From: Acidobacteriaceae bacterium
GTDB lineage: Bacteria > Acidobacteriota > Terriglobia > Terriglobales > Acidobacteriaceae
Direction of reading: 5' to 3'
Length of the DNA stretch: 64,000 nucleotides
Assembly (NCBI GenBank): GCA_028283625.1
Contig: JAPWKG010000024.1
Location: forward strand, 1-64,000
The notes beneath the pieces were generated by a model. That model was not told the origin of the DNA and did not search any database. It saw only the letters and a program-made list of their open reading frames with translations. Made by a program: the position numbers and the translations under genes. Below are positions 1 to 8,234 of this stretch, piece after piece. The stretch's first letter is position 1. The number at the start of each line of letters is the position of its first letter.

Positions 1-1125
1 CAGGCTGAGGAGCGTAAAAACGGCAAGGCTGGCCAGCAAGGCGTTGGTTGTCAATCCGATCTGCCAGCCGACATAGAGAATGGCCGAGGTTACGCCAAAG
101 CTGCCGGCGAGCAGCGATCCCCTGTTCCTGAAGATCTGCCGCAGGACCTGACCGCCGTCGAAGCGGTACATGGGCAGCAGGTTCAGCAGATTGAAGCCTC
201 CCAGGATCAGGGTGAACACCAGCAACGGGCCATGTAGCGAGAGGGGCAGCGTTCCGCTGATCGTTGCCTGCGTGCAGGCAATCAGTACAGGCACCGATAG
301 TGCCGACATGCCCGGCCCCATCAGCGCGCAGGTGGCGACTTCGAAAAGGCTGTTGTAGGGGCGGCCGCCGATGGCGATGCCACCGAGAAACGGGATGAAG
401 ATCATTCGCACCTTGCGATGACCGAAGGTGCGATAGGCGGCCATGTGGCCGAGTTCGTGCAGCACGATGACCATGGTCAGGAAGGTCGAGATCATCAGGC
501 CGGACAGGGTCAGGCCGAAGAAGGGCCACAGGATCAACGTCGATAGCACGGCCATTCCCGATTGCATGGCGGGCCGCTCGAAAATGCCATTGGGCTTGGA
601 TTCGCCGGTTTCCATCCAGCCCTCCAGCGCATGCAGTTCGCGGCGCAAGGCAAAATAACGGAAAAGATAAAAGGCCAGACCGCGATAGCGATCGGTCTGC
701 TCGACGATCAACGTCGCGCCTGAAGGTGTCGAGACGATTTCCCGGCGCTCGTGGAAGTGCTGCCAGAAGCGATTGTCGAGGACGCTGTCATCAATGACGT
801 GCGCGGTATATCCATGGATGCCCGCTTCGCCGTCAATGAAATCCAGCGGCGAGACGGCAAGCAGGCGGCGGATCGGCTGCCCCTTGCGATCGAGATGGCC
901 ATGGACCTGTTCGATGACGCCGGGACGGTCGGCAAGGGCACGGCTCGATATCATGCCATGGTGCCAGTCGGCGCTTGCGCCTGCAGGGTCGATCGCCTGC
1001 CAAAGCCTGTCCGATTCCCGCTGAAAGCTACGGCGGATGCGGATGGTGCGGATGCCGAGCGGAGCGGCCATCAACAGCCACACGAGGCCAAGATTAATAA
1101 CAAGCAGCAGAATGGCTGAATGCAT
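1..1125 (-). CDS. Site-2 protease family (M50) membrane metalloprotease, C-terminus cut by window edge
   Basis: Intramembrane zinc protease of the M50 family. The frame opens with ATG at 1125 and stays open to base 1, so 375 residues are visible and the C-terminus lies outside the window. An N-terminal membrane segment (residues 3-20) is followed by about 150 soluble residues. A second membrane region carries the zinc site HELGH (H223, E224, H227), and a later segment carries the third ligand in an NLLPM...FDGG motif (D323). This double motif is diagnostic of the family. The long soluble insert before the catalytic core is not one I can name, and the substrate is unknown. It lies about 105 bases upstream (in transcription) of nothing obvious and downstream of the pccA unit on the same strand, but an operon link is uncertain. 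Confidence 0.85.
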   Translation of the reverse strand, partial: MHSAILLLVINLGLVWLLMAAPLGIRTIRIRRSFQRESDRLWQAIDPAGASADWHHGMISSRALADRPGVIEQVHGHLDRKGQPIRRLLAVSPLDFIDGEAGIHGYTAHVIDDSVLDNRFWQHFHERREIVSTPSGATLIVEQTDRYRGLAFYLFRYFALRRELHALEGWMETGESKPNGIFERPAMQSGMAVLSTLILWPFFGLTLSGLMISTFLTMVIVLHELGHMAAYRTFGHRKVRMIFIPFLGGIAIGGRPYNSLFEVATCALMGPGMSALSVPVLIACTQATISGTLPLSLHGPLLVFTLILGGFNLLNLLPMYRFDGGQVLRQIFRNRGSLLAGSFGVTSAILYVGWQIGLTTNALLASLAVFTLLSL

Positions 1126-1231
1126 CGAGGACAATGGGCATCTCCGGCAGCGATATTCCGTGGCTGCCGGAGAGAGCATTTCATCATTCGCTTAATAAAT
1201 GTTCTTCAGGAAATGGCGTGTTTTAGCAAGT

Positions 1232-3247
1232 TCAGGAAGACTTCGCGAACTCCATGATGACGGCATCGACGGCCAGGCTTTCGCCGGGCTTCGCCAGGAT
1301 GCCGGCGATTGTCAGGTCGCGTTCGGCGCGCAGGACATTTTCCATTTTCATCGCTTCCACCACAGCCAGCGTTTCGCCGGCCTTGACCTGCTGACCGGTA
1401 GCCACAGCAATGGACACCACGAGGCCAGGCATGGGGCAAAGAAGAAAGTTCGACGTATCCGGTGGCAGCTTGATCGGCATCAGACGGTCGAGTTCGGCCT
1501 GGCGCGGCGTAAACAGGCGCGTATCGACCGAAAGCCCCTGCCAGTCGAGACGCAAGCCGTTGGCCGTGGGGCGAACCTGCGCGACGATCTGCCGGCCATC
1601 GATGAAGCCACGCCACAGGGCGTCACCAGGTCTCCAGTCGGCGACAACCTCCAGGTCCTGGCCGTCGATCTGCACGATGCCCTGAAAGGGCTGGATCGCC
1701 AGACCCGTCGCGATGCGAGCGTCGTGATAATCCTTGCCCAGCTTTACCACCCAGTGATCGGCGAGCGCCTCTGGTGGACGGATGCGATCCGCCGAGCGGG
1801 AGCGGCGCTCGAGGTCGATGAGGGAGCAGGAGAGGGCAATTGCCAGCAGTATCCGCGCTTCGCCTGTTTCGGGGAGCATCGGCGCGAATCCGTCCGGATA
1901 TTCTTCGGCAATGAAGCCAGTGGAAAGCCGCCCTTCGCGCCAGCGGGGATGTTTCATCAACGCGGAAAGGAAGGGCACGTTATGGGCAATGCCATCGACG
2001 ATGAAGGCATCCAGCGCCTCTCCCATCGCGTCGATGGCATCGAGCCGGGTGGGCGCCCAGCTGCAGAGTTTCGCGATCATGGGATCGTAGAACATGGAAA
2101 TCTCGGCGCCCTCGAAGACCCCGGTATCGTTTCGAAGCGCGCTGCTGCCCGTCCAGCCCTCGGCCGGCGGTTGATAGCGGGTGAGGCGGCCGATGGAGGG
2201 CAGGAAGTTGCGGTAAGGATCCTCCGCATAGAGGCGGCTTTCAATGGCCCAGCCCTTCATGGTGATATCCTCCTGGGCAAAGGACAATGTCTCGCCGGCC
2301 GCCACGCGGATCATCTGCTCGACAAGGTCGATACCGGTCACCAGTTCAGTGACCGGATGCTCGACCTGCAGGCGCGTGTTCATTTCCAGAAAGTAGAAAT
2401 TTCGGTCGGCATCGACGATAAATTCCACTGTTCCGGCGCTCTCGTAGTCAACCGCCTTGGCTAGGGCGACCGACTGCTCTCCCATGGCCTTGCGGGTTGC
2501 CGGATCCAGGAACGGCGAGGGCGCTTCCTCGACAACCTTCTGGTTGCGTCGCTGGATCGAGCATTCGCGCTCACCCAGGTAAAGGACGTTGCCGTGCGAA
2601 TCGCCCAGCACCTGGATTTCGATGTGGCGCGGCTCTACGATGAATTTCTCGATGAAGACGCGGTCGTCGCCGAAGGAATTCCGGGCCTCGGAGCTGGCGC
2701 GCTCGAAACCGTCGCGCACCTCGGCCCTGCTCCAGGCAATCCGCATGCCCTTGCCGCCGCCGCCGGCGGAAGCCTTGATCATGACGGGGTAGCCAATCTC
2801 GTCGGCAATCTGCTGGGCGTGATCGGTATCCTCGATGACACCGAGATAGCCGGGCACGGTGAAAACCCTGGCGGCGCTTGCAAATTTCTTCGATTCGATC
2901 TTGTCGCCCATGGCCCGGATGGCCTTGGGCTTCGGGCCGATGAAGACGATGCCCTCTGCTTCGAGTGCTTCGCAGAAAGCCGCGCGTTCCGAGAGAAAGC
3001 CGTAGCCGGGGTGGACGGCTTCGGCGCCCGTCTGGCGGCAGGCCTGGATGATTTTCTCAATGACGAGATAGCTTTCGTTGGCCGCGGACGGGCCGATATG
3101 GACGGCTTCGTCGGCCATCTCGACGTGCAGCGCATCGCGGTCGGCATCGGAATAGACGGCGACCGTGGCAATTCCCATCCGACGTGCGGTCTTGATGACG
3201 CGGCAGGCGATCTCGCCGCGGTTCGCAATCAGGATCTTCTTGAACAT
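1232..3247 (-). CDS. pccA: Propionyl-CoA carboxylase, biotin-carrying alpha subunit
   Basis: Biotin carboxylase plus biotin carrier subunit of an acyl-CoA carboxylase, which carboxylates biotin with ATP and bicarbonate and hands the carboxyl group to a beta subunit. The 671 residues fit the family. A biotin carboxylase N-terminal domain (KILIANRGEIA) leads into an ATP-grasp domain with the glycine loop GGGGKGM and the EMN.RLQVEH motif. A linker domain follows, then a C-terminal biotinyl domain with the EAMKMEN motif (biotinylated K634). The sequence is closest in style to rhizobial PccA rather than methylcrotonyl-CoA carboxylase, but the beta subunit that would settle this is not in the window. 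ATG at 3247 is preferred over an in-frame GTG at 3253 because GGAG lies five bases before the ATG. Confidence 0.93.
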   Translation of the reverse strand: MFKKILIANRGEIACRVIKTARRMGIATVAVYSDADRDALHVEMADEAVHIGPSAANESYLVIEKIIQACRQTGAEAVHPGYGFLSERAAFCEALEAEGIVFIGPKPKAIRAMGDKIESKKFASAARVFTVPGYLGVIEDTDHAQQIADEIGYPVMIKASAGGGGKGMRIAWSRAEVRDGFERASSEARNSFGDDRVFIEKFIVEPRHIEIQVLGDSHGNVLYLGERECSIQRRNQKVVEEAPSPFLDPATRKAMGEQSVALAKAVDYESAGTVEFIVDADRNFYFLEMNTRLQVEHPVTELVTGIDLVEQMIRVAAGETLSFAQEDITMKGWAIESRLYAEDPYRNFLPSIGRLTRYQPPAEGWTGSSALRNDTGVFEGAEISMFYDPMIAKLCSWAPTRLDAIDAMGEALDAFIVDGIAHNVPFLSALMKHPRWREGRLSTGFIAEEYPDGFAPMLPETGEARILLAIALSCSLIDLERRSRSADRIRPPEALADHWVVKLGKDYHDARIATGLAIQPFQGIVQIDGQDLEVVADWRPGDALWRGFIDGRQIVAQVRPTANGLRLDWQGLSVDTRLFTPRQAELDRLMPIKLPPDTSNFLLCPMPGLVVSIAVATGQQVKAGETLAVVEAMKMENVLRAERDLTIAGILAKPGESLAVDAVIMEFAKSS

Positions 3248-3358
3248 TGCCACTCCACCCGAAACACCTGTGACAGTGTTCTAGCGTCAAATCCCGTGAC
3301 TGTTCAATGGGAAGCACTGGCCGTCGATCAAGCACGACGGCCAGCCTGGAAGGCGGGT

Positions 3359-4063
3359 TCAGGCGGCGGCGGCCGCATCCGCGAACATGTCGTCCGAAAC
3401 GCGCAGCCAGCGGGCGCGGCGGCTGGTTTCGTCGTGGCGAAGCTTCGCGGCCGCGCGGAACTCTGCCCAGCCTGGATGATTGGCGCCCGGCTGTGCGGCC
3501 CGGTCTATGCGATCCAGTGCCGCCATCTCGACTGCCGAAAGCGTGATCTCGCCGCCGGTCATCGCGCTGCGCAGCACATGGTGCACGAAGTCGAGATCGT
3601 GCAAGGTGACACCCTGCCTGTGGAGCGCGCGGTAGTGGCGGTATGCGCCGATATCGTCGGCCAGCGCGTGGCGCAGCTGGTCGAGCGCGAAGGCGGCGAG
3701 CATTGGCGAGAGGCTGTCCGAGGCGCTGATGACGCTCAGCAGGACCTCGAACTCAATTTCCGAGTGGATGACGCCACCGCGCGAGAGCATGCGGATCAGC
3801 CAGGCGGCGTTGACGTCATCCAGCGATCCCTGGGGATAGGTGTGGTGCACAATGAAATCGGTCAGGGATTCGATGAAGAAGGCAGCCCATTCATCGCATT
3901 TCTCCGGGCAGGAATTGTGGATTGCCAGGAGGAGGACCGCATCGTCCGATGAACGGATGCCGTGCGGGAAACTGACCTTGCGTAGTATCGATACATCTTC
4001 GGCCGACAGCCGACTCTTTCCGGCAATGAGATTCGCCGGGAAAGAGAGACGGAATTCGCTCAT
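3359..4063 (-). CDS. Hypothetical protein, 234 residues
   Basis: I do not recognise a named domain. The protein is soluble, with no signal peptide or membrane segment, and appears mostly helical. It has a histidine-rich patch (FIVHHT, residues about 90-95; later HDLDFVHH) and ends in a poly-alanine tail. A GGAG sequence seven bases before the ATG supports the start at 4063. It sits between pccA and an EamA transporter on the same strand with gaps near 100 and 85 bases, so cotranscription with pccA is possible but not shown. It looks like a conserved rhizobial protein of unknown role. Codon use matches its neighbours. Confidence 0.75.
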   Translation of the reverse strand: MSEFRLSFPANLIAGKSRLSAEDVSILRKVSFPHGIRSSDDAVLLLAIHNSCPEKCDEWAAFFIESLTDFIVHHTYPQGSLDDVNAAWLIRMLSRGGVIHSEIEFEVLLSVISASDSLSPMLAAFALDQLRHALADDIGAYRHYRALHRQGVTLHDLDFVHHVLRSAMTGGEITLSAVEMAALDRIDRAAQPGANHPGWAEFRAAAKLRHDETSRRARWLRVSDDMFADAAAAA

Positions 4064-4147
4064 CTTTTATCTCCAGTTTCTTCATGAAACTGGGTCGATC
4101 TTTACCCGGACCCGATTGAAAAACCCTCAAGGAGTGCGGTTAACGGC

Positions 4148-5083
4148 CTATTGTGCCGTTGCAGCAGCTTTTAGCGATTGCGACTGAACATGCTCGCGCC
4201 AGATGATGAAAAGGCCCGAGCCGACGATGATGGCGATGCCGATCCATTTCGAGGCATTCGGAAAATCGCCGAAGATCGCATAGCCCAGCACGGTGGCGGA
4301 AATGATCTCGAAATACTGGAACGGGGCCAGCAGCGACAGCGGCGCCAGCCGGAAGGCCCGCACGACCAGCATGTGGGCGTAACCCGAGATCGAGCCGAGA
4401 ACGAGCAGCAGCACGAGGCCGAGCCAGGATGCCGGCAGGGAAGGCGCAAAATCCCCGATACCGGCGCTGGATCCGACAAAGAGTGCTCCAGCCATGAAGA
4501 CGGTGCCGCCGATGCCGGCCATGGTCTGCATGGCCAGCGGTGAGTCTGCCTCGCCGATGGCCCGGTTCATGAAGAGATAGACGGCATAGAGGAACGCGCA
4601 GAAAACCGGCAGCAGCGCCTTGAGTCCGAAGATTTCGAAGCTCGGCTGAATGACGATCATTGCTCCGCCGAAGCCGACGACGATGGCCAGCCAGCGCCGC
4701 CAGCCGACCTTGTCGCCGAGGAACAGCGCCGAAAGGCAGGCCAGCATGAAGGGTTCTACGAAATAGATGGCGAATACATCGGCAAGCGGCATGTATTTGA
4801 CCGCAACAAAGAAGAGGAGGCTCGCCGCGCCGTGCAATACGCCGCGCAGGAGGTTCATCCAAGGCCGCCTGGTCTTCAGCACCGTGCCGCCCATCAGGAG
4901 CAGGGGCAGGGTACAGACCAGCTGGAAGAAAAACCGGTAGAAGGTGACCTGGCCCGGCGACATCGCTTCGAATGTCGCCATGTATTTCGCGATCGCATCC
5001 ATGGTCGGCAGGATGATCATCGCGCCGGCCATGATCAGCATGCCGTTGAACGGGTTCTTCTGCGGGGAATCACTATCGGACAT
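4148..5083 (-). CDS. EamA-type (DMT superfamily) transporter
   Basis: Inner-membrane metabolite transporter of about ten transmembrane helices built from two EamA repeats (residues about 15-145 and 160-295). The substrate cannot be told from sequence. The conserved pattern near the N-terminus (AKYMAT...SPGQVTFYRFFFQ) and the second-repeat motif (SLLAPFQYFEIISATVLGY) are typical. The open frame extends 54 codons further upstream, but the ATG at 5083 is chosen because AAGG precedes it at the right distance and the extra residues look non-membrane and non-conserved. The protein is 311 residues, normal for the family. It lies 91 bases downstream of lipB on the same strand. Confidence 0.88.
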   Translation of the reverse strand: MSDSDSPQKNPFNGMLIMAGAMIILPTMDAIAKYMATFEAMSPGQVTFYRFFFQLVCTLPLLLMGGTVLKTRRPWMNLLRGVLHGAASLLFFVAVKYMPLADVFAIYFVEPFMLACLSALFLGDKVGWRRWLAIVVGFGGAMIVIQPSFEIFGLKALLPVFCAFLYAVYLFMNRAIGEADSPLAMQTMAGIGGTVFMAGALFVGSSAGIGDFAPSLPASWLGLVLLLVLGSISGYAHMLVVRAFRLAPLSLLAPFQYFEIISATVLGYAIFGDFPNASKWIGIAIIVGSGLFIIWREHVQSQSLKAAATAQ

Positions 5084-5174
5084 GCGGGCTGCCTTCTCTA
5101 TGCAGCCATGAAACACAGGGCAAATGCCGTGGCAAGATGGTGTTGCCGGGAAGATTGGAAGCCCAGGATGGCGC

Positions 5175-5897
5175 TTATCGCGTGCTGTTGACTGCAATTT
5201 CCCCGAAGATGTCCTCGAATGCCGCGCGAAGGCTGATGTCGACATCCTCCATGCTTACCGGCAGGCCGAGATCGACGAGGCTGGTGACGCCATAAGCGGA
5301 GATGCCACAGGGCACGATACCGGAGAAATGATCGAGGTCCGGTTCGACATTCAGGGACAGTCCGTGAAAGGTCACCCATTTGCGCAGGCGGATGCCGAGC
5401 GCGGCGATCTTGTCCTCGGCCATGGTTCCGTCGAGCAGGGGTGGCCTTTCCGGGCGGCGCACCCATACGCCGACGCGATCTTCGCGGCGCTCGCCACGAA
5501 CGTTCATGGAATCAAGTGTCCTTATGATGACGTCCTCGAGGGCGGCAACGAAGGCGCGGACGTCCTGGCGGCGGCGCTTTAGGTCCAGCATGACATAGGC
5601 AACCCGCTGGCCCGGCCCATGATAGGTGTATTCGCCGCCGCGCCCGGTCTGGAATACGGGAAACCGGTCCGGCTGGATGAGGTCAGCGGAGTTGGCGCTG
5701 GTGCCTGCCGTATAGAGTGGGGGATGTTCCACCAGCCAGATGAGTTCATCGCTGTCGCCTTCGGCAATCGCCGCGACTTCCCGCTCCATGGTGGCGACAG
5801 CTTCCTCATAGGGAACAAGGCCCTGCGCCACCCGCCAGCGGATGGGCGGAGAGCCCTGAGCCGGCCGCATGGAAATTTCGATATCGGTGCGCAGCAT
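5175..5897 (-). CDS. lipB: Octanoyltransferase (lipoate protein ligase B)
   Basis: Transfers octanoyl from acyl carrier protein to lipoyl domains of 2-oxoacid dehydrogenases and the glycine cleavage H protein, the first step of lipoate synthesis in the cytoplasm. The 240-residue protein shows the [12 protein letters not shown] motif, the lysine of DKIAALG (K163) and the cysteine of GIVPCGIS (C197). Their spacing of 34 equals that of the E. coli catalytic pair. The frame runs 59 codons further upstream, but the start at 5897 (MLRTDIE) matches the usual rhizobial N-terminus. The partner lipA is not in the window. Confidence 0.95.
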   Translation of the reverse strand: MLRTDIEISMRPAQGSPPIRWRVAQGLVPYEEAVATMEREVAAIAEGDSDELIWLVEHPPLYTAGTSANSADLIQPDRFPVFQTGRGGEYTYHGPGQRVAYVMLDLKRRRQDVRAFVAALEDVIIRTLDSMNVRGERREDRVGVWVRRPERPPLLDGTMAEDKIAALGIRLRKWVTFHGLSLNVEPDLDHFSGIVPCGISAYGVTSLVDLGLPVSMEDVDISLRAAFEDIFGEIAVNSTR

Positions 5898-6084
5898 GCC
5901 TGTTTTATTCCCGCCTGTTATCCACAGGCAAAAATGCCCTGTGTGGCCCGCAATATGGGGGCTTTGATACGCAACTTCAAACGCCTGTGGCAAGGCGTGA
6001 AAAAAACAACGAAATCGCTCTTGTGCCTTCGGAATCCTTTTGCTACATGCAGCCCCGCCGGAGCAATTCGGCATCTACCACGAT

Positions 6085-6169
6085 GCGGTCGTGGCGGAAT
6101 TGGTAGACGCGCAGCGTTGAGGTCGCTGTGTCGCAAGGCGTGGAAGTTCGAGTCTTCTCGACCGCACCA
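6085..6169 (+). tRNA. tRNA-Leu, anticodon GAG
   Basis: A full cloverleaf can be folded: acceptor stem GCGGTCG pairs with CGACCGC, followed by discriminator A and an encoded CCA. The anticodon stem CAGCG/CGCTG encloses the loop TTGAGGT, giving anticodon GAG (codon CTC). A long variable arm, as expected of a class II leucine tRNA, precedes the T arm with GTTCGAG. The total length of 85 with CCA fits. It lies divergently from lipB. Confidence 0.95.
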
Positions 6170-6171
6170 AT

Positions 6172-6192
6172 CACAAGGCCAAGTGCCTTGTG
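6172..6192. repeat. Perfect 8-bp hairpin just downstream of tRNA-Leu
   Basis: CACAAGGC and GCCTTGTG flank a five-base loop. It begins three bases after the tRNA CCA end. There is no T-tract, so it may be a processing or termination structure rather than a classic intrinsic terminator. Confidence 0.5.
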
Positions 6193-6203
6193 GCGACGGA
6201 TAT

Positions 6204-6235
6204 AGTGTCCCATGTCACCTGGTGACTGGGACACT
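6204..6235. repeat. Long inverted repeat (15 paired bases, one bulge)
   Basis: The arms AGTGTCCCA-T-GTCACC and GGTGAC-TGGGACACT pair around a single T loop with one bulged T. It lies in the 219-base gap between tRNA-Leu and the KTSC gene. No T-tract follows, and no gene starts within 150 bases on the plus strand. It could be the end of the tRNA transcript or a remnant repeat. The rest of the gap shows nothing I can identify. Confidence 0.5.
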
Positions 6236-6388
6236 CCGCTCCCCTCCGGTCAATTCGCTGAAGCTGTTTCCAGCCTGACCCTAACCTTCATATTTTTGTG
6301 CTTTTTGAAATGCCGATCGGACACGGTCTGGCGATGCCCTTCGTGAAGTGCATCTTCCATCATGAAGCAAGCTTGCGGCCACATCGAT

Positions 6389-6589
6389 CTACTGTGCGGC
6401 AGGAAACTTCCGCTTGATCAGCTTCTTGTAGTAACTGCCAGGCGAAGAAGAGGCCTGCAAGTCGTCAGCGACGTAGTATGGAACATCGACGAACACGCGG
6501 CGCTGGCCGTTCGCCATCCATAATGTCAGTTTCTTGGTGTCCTCATCATAGGTAAAACCGTCGATGAGCTTTGACCTGAGGCGTTGCAT
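6389..6589 (-). CDS. KTSC-domain protein
   Basis: This 66-residue protein is essentially one KTSC domain. The pattern FTYDEDTKKL, then an aromatic-rich strand, DVPYYVADDLQ, and a small-residue turn SSSPGSYYKKLIK matches the family named for its C-terminal KTSC element. These proteins are small, soluble and often found with lysyl-tRNA synthetase or in phage and plasmids. Their biochemical role is not established. It is a stand-alone gene here. Codon use is somewhat less biased than in nearby rhizobial genes. Confidence 0.8.
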   Translation of the reverse strand: MQRLRSKLIDGFTYDEDTKKLTLWMANGQRRVFVDVPYYVADDLQASSSPGSYYKKLIKRKFPAAQ

Positions 6590-6811
6590 CTGTCCTCGAA
6601 ATCTGGAGATCGCACTGCAACATAATCATATAGACCGAGGTGAATGGCAATAGTACTTTAGCTCTTACATACACAGTCTCTAGCCACGCCGCGCCCACCG
6701 GACCTAGGCGCTCTCGAATCGGTCGCATTTTATGTTTAACCAATTCTTAACATCCTCCTTGCGCCGGTCGGGTCGTGCTCTATGATATCTTCCTGAAGAC
6801 AGGAGGAAGTC

Positions 6812-6922
6812 ATGGAAAATACAAGTCTCGTTATGCCTATCGGTCTCGCAGTGATCGTGGTTGGCGGCCTGCTTTTTCAGGCAGTACTGGCCGTTCTTCC
6901 TGTTGTTTCGGTTTTCCACTAG
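6812..6922 (+). CDS. Small single-span membrane protein, 36 residues
   Basis: ATG at 6812 is preceded by AGGAGGAAGTC, a near-perfect ribosome binding site. The frame encodes a short polar N-terminus followed by one long hydrophobic stretch (about residues 9-34), then TAG. No family is recognised. Size, hydrophobic helix and strong binding site are consistent with a small membrane protein of the kind found in stress or respiratory contexts. It lies between the divergent KTSC gene and the exported protein at 7067. It is too short for similarity to be judged by eye. Confidence 0.5.
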   Translation: MENTSLVMPIGLAVIVVGGLLFQAVLAVLPVVSVFH

Positions 6923-7066
6923 GAAGACCCCAGGCGATCGATTTCGTCATGTTGCGTTCACATTCCGTGCAATAGTCTTCGGCCTTGCGACTGCTCGATC
7001 ACCGGATTGACTGGGCTTATCGCGCGGACAATAGATTCGACATCTGTCATAAAGTGAGGACTTGGA

Positions 7067-7618
7067 ATGACCAGCCGTACCATTCTAGTGACGACCATCG
7101 CCTCCTTCGCCCTTCTGGGCTCGCTTGCCGCCGTATCGCCCGCTGCCGCGATTTCGATGAAGGATTGCAGCACCAAGTACAAGGCGGCCCAGGCTGCCGG
7201 TACGCTGAACGGCCAGAAGTGGAACGACTTCCGCGCGGCGCAGTGCGGTGCCGATACGACCGCTGCGGCACCTGCTGCGACCGCGACAACCACCGCAGCC
7301 CCTGCCACGACCACGATGAAGCCGGCAACCACGAAGCCCGCGACGACGACGGCTGCCAAGACGAGCGACGCCGATGAGCCGAGTGCAACGCCACCGGCAA
7401 AAGAGCCTGAAAAGCCGACTGCCGTCGCTCCTGCCGGCCTGAGCCTGCCTACGGCCGTTTCCCCCAAATACGCTTCGGAAAACGCAGGCAAGGCACGCTT
7501 TCACACCTGCGTCGATGCCTATCATGATGCCAAGGCGAAGAACGCTCTTGCCGGCGTCAAGTGGATCCAGAAGGGCGGCGGCTATTACAGCCTCTGCAAC
7601 GCCAAGCTCAAGGGCTGA
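7067..7618 (+). CDS. Exported protein with two Cys-bounded modules joined by a Thr/Ala/Pro linker
   Basis: A signal peptide (residues 1-28, cleavage near AAA-IS) precedes a module CSTKYKAAQAAGTLNG...AAQC. A low-complexity linker of about 75 residues rich in Thr, Ala, Pro and Lys follows. A second module of the same layout (FHTCVDAYHDAKAKNALAG...LC) ends the protein. Each module has two cysteines about 25 residues apart with similar spacing of hydrophobic residues and a conserved G-x-K-W. This recalls PsiF-type repeats, though I would not insist on that name. A periplasmic location is likely and the function is unknown. GAGG upstream supports the start. Confidence 0.8.
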   Translation: MTSRTILVTTIASFALLGSLAAVSPAAAISMKDCSTKYKAAQAAGTLNGQKWNDFRAAQCGADTTAAAPAATATTTAAPATTTMKPATTKPATTTAAKTSDADEPSATPPAKEPEKPTAVAPAGLSLPTAVSPKYASENAGKARFHTCVDAYHDAKAKNALAGVKWIQKGGGYYSLCNAKLKG

Positions 7619-7640
7619 TACGGCGGATATTCCATGCGGA

Positions 7641-7664
7641 AACGGGCGCTCCAGGGCGCCCGTT
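7641..7664. terminator. Bidirectional hairpin between convergent genes
   Basis: AACGGGCGC and GCGCCCGTT pair around a six-base loop. The hairpin sits between the plus-strand exported protein (ends 7618) and the minus-strand BON gene (ends 7688), the expected place for a shared terminator. T-tracts are short. Confidence 0.65.
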
Positions 7665-7687
7665 CTCGATTCAGCGACCAGGGCCGA

Positions 7688-8176
7688 TCAGTCATCGTCG
7701 GGAATATTTGCATCCACGCCGATGACAGTCAGGTTGTTGCGAACTCCTGTTACTCCGGGAACGCGCTGTGCAACCTTGACAAGCCTGCGCACCGTGGCTG
7801 CGTCGTCTATATCGCCTTCAAGGATCACCACCGTTCCCTCCGAGCGGATATCAATCATCTCGGCGCTGACCCCTTCAAGATCCGTTAGTGCATCCATGAC
7901 GCGTTCTTCGATATCATCGGAAACTTCGAGGCCGCGTGTCTGGGAAACAAGTGTTTCGTCCTGCGGTTCCTGCTGGCCGTCAAAGCCGGTGCTGGTCACG
8001 GTGAAGCTCTTGTTGCCGTCCTCGTCGAAATTGGCCTTGGTCTGACCGTAGGGGCGATTGTCCGAACCCTGCGACGAGCCGCCTGCGTCGTCGCTGTAAG
8101 GCCAGCCATCCTGCAGATCGCGTTCTTCGTAATCGCGATAGTCTTCCTCGCGGGTCACTTCCTTCTTGACTGCCAT
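7688..8176 (-). CDS. BON-domain protein
   Basis: The N-terminal 75 residues are charged and disordered (Asp, Gly, Gln rich). The C-terminal residues, about 85-150, form a BON domain: DIEERVMDAL, then a beta hairpin IDIRSEGTVVILEGDIDD, then a helix and the final strand GVTGVRNNLTV. BON domains bind membranes or polymers and are usual in periplasmic proteins. This protein has no signal peptide, which suggests a cytoplasmic role. Such proteins are common and abundant in rhizobia, but the specific function is not known. Confidence 0.85.
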   Translation of the reverse strand: MAVKKEVTREEDYRDYEERDLQDGWPYSDDAGGSSQGSDNRPYGQTKANFDEDGNKSFTVTSTGFDGQQEPQDETLVSQTRGLEVSDDIEERVMDALTDLEGVSAEMIDIRSEGTVVILEGDIDDAATVRRLVKVAQRVPGVTGVRNNLTVIGVDANIPDDD

Positions 8177-8234
8177 GATGCAACTCCTTTTTCCTTCTCA
8201 CCATGAGAACGGCTGAGCGCGGGCTTTGTTCAGA

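Noticed and set aside
1199..3952. Two long plus-strand frames (421 and 452 codons) opposite pccA and the next gene
   Set aside because: Both are fully antisense to pccA and its neighbour, with no family motif. They result from strong codon bias on the real strand.
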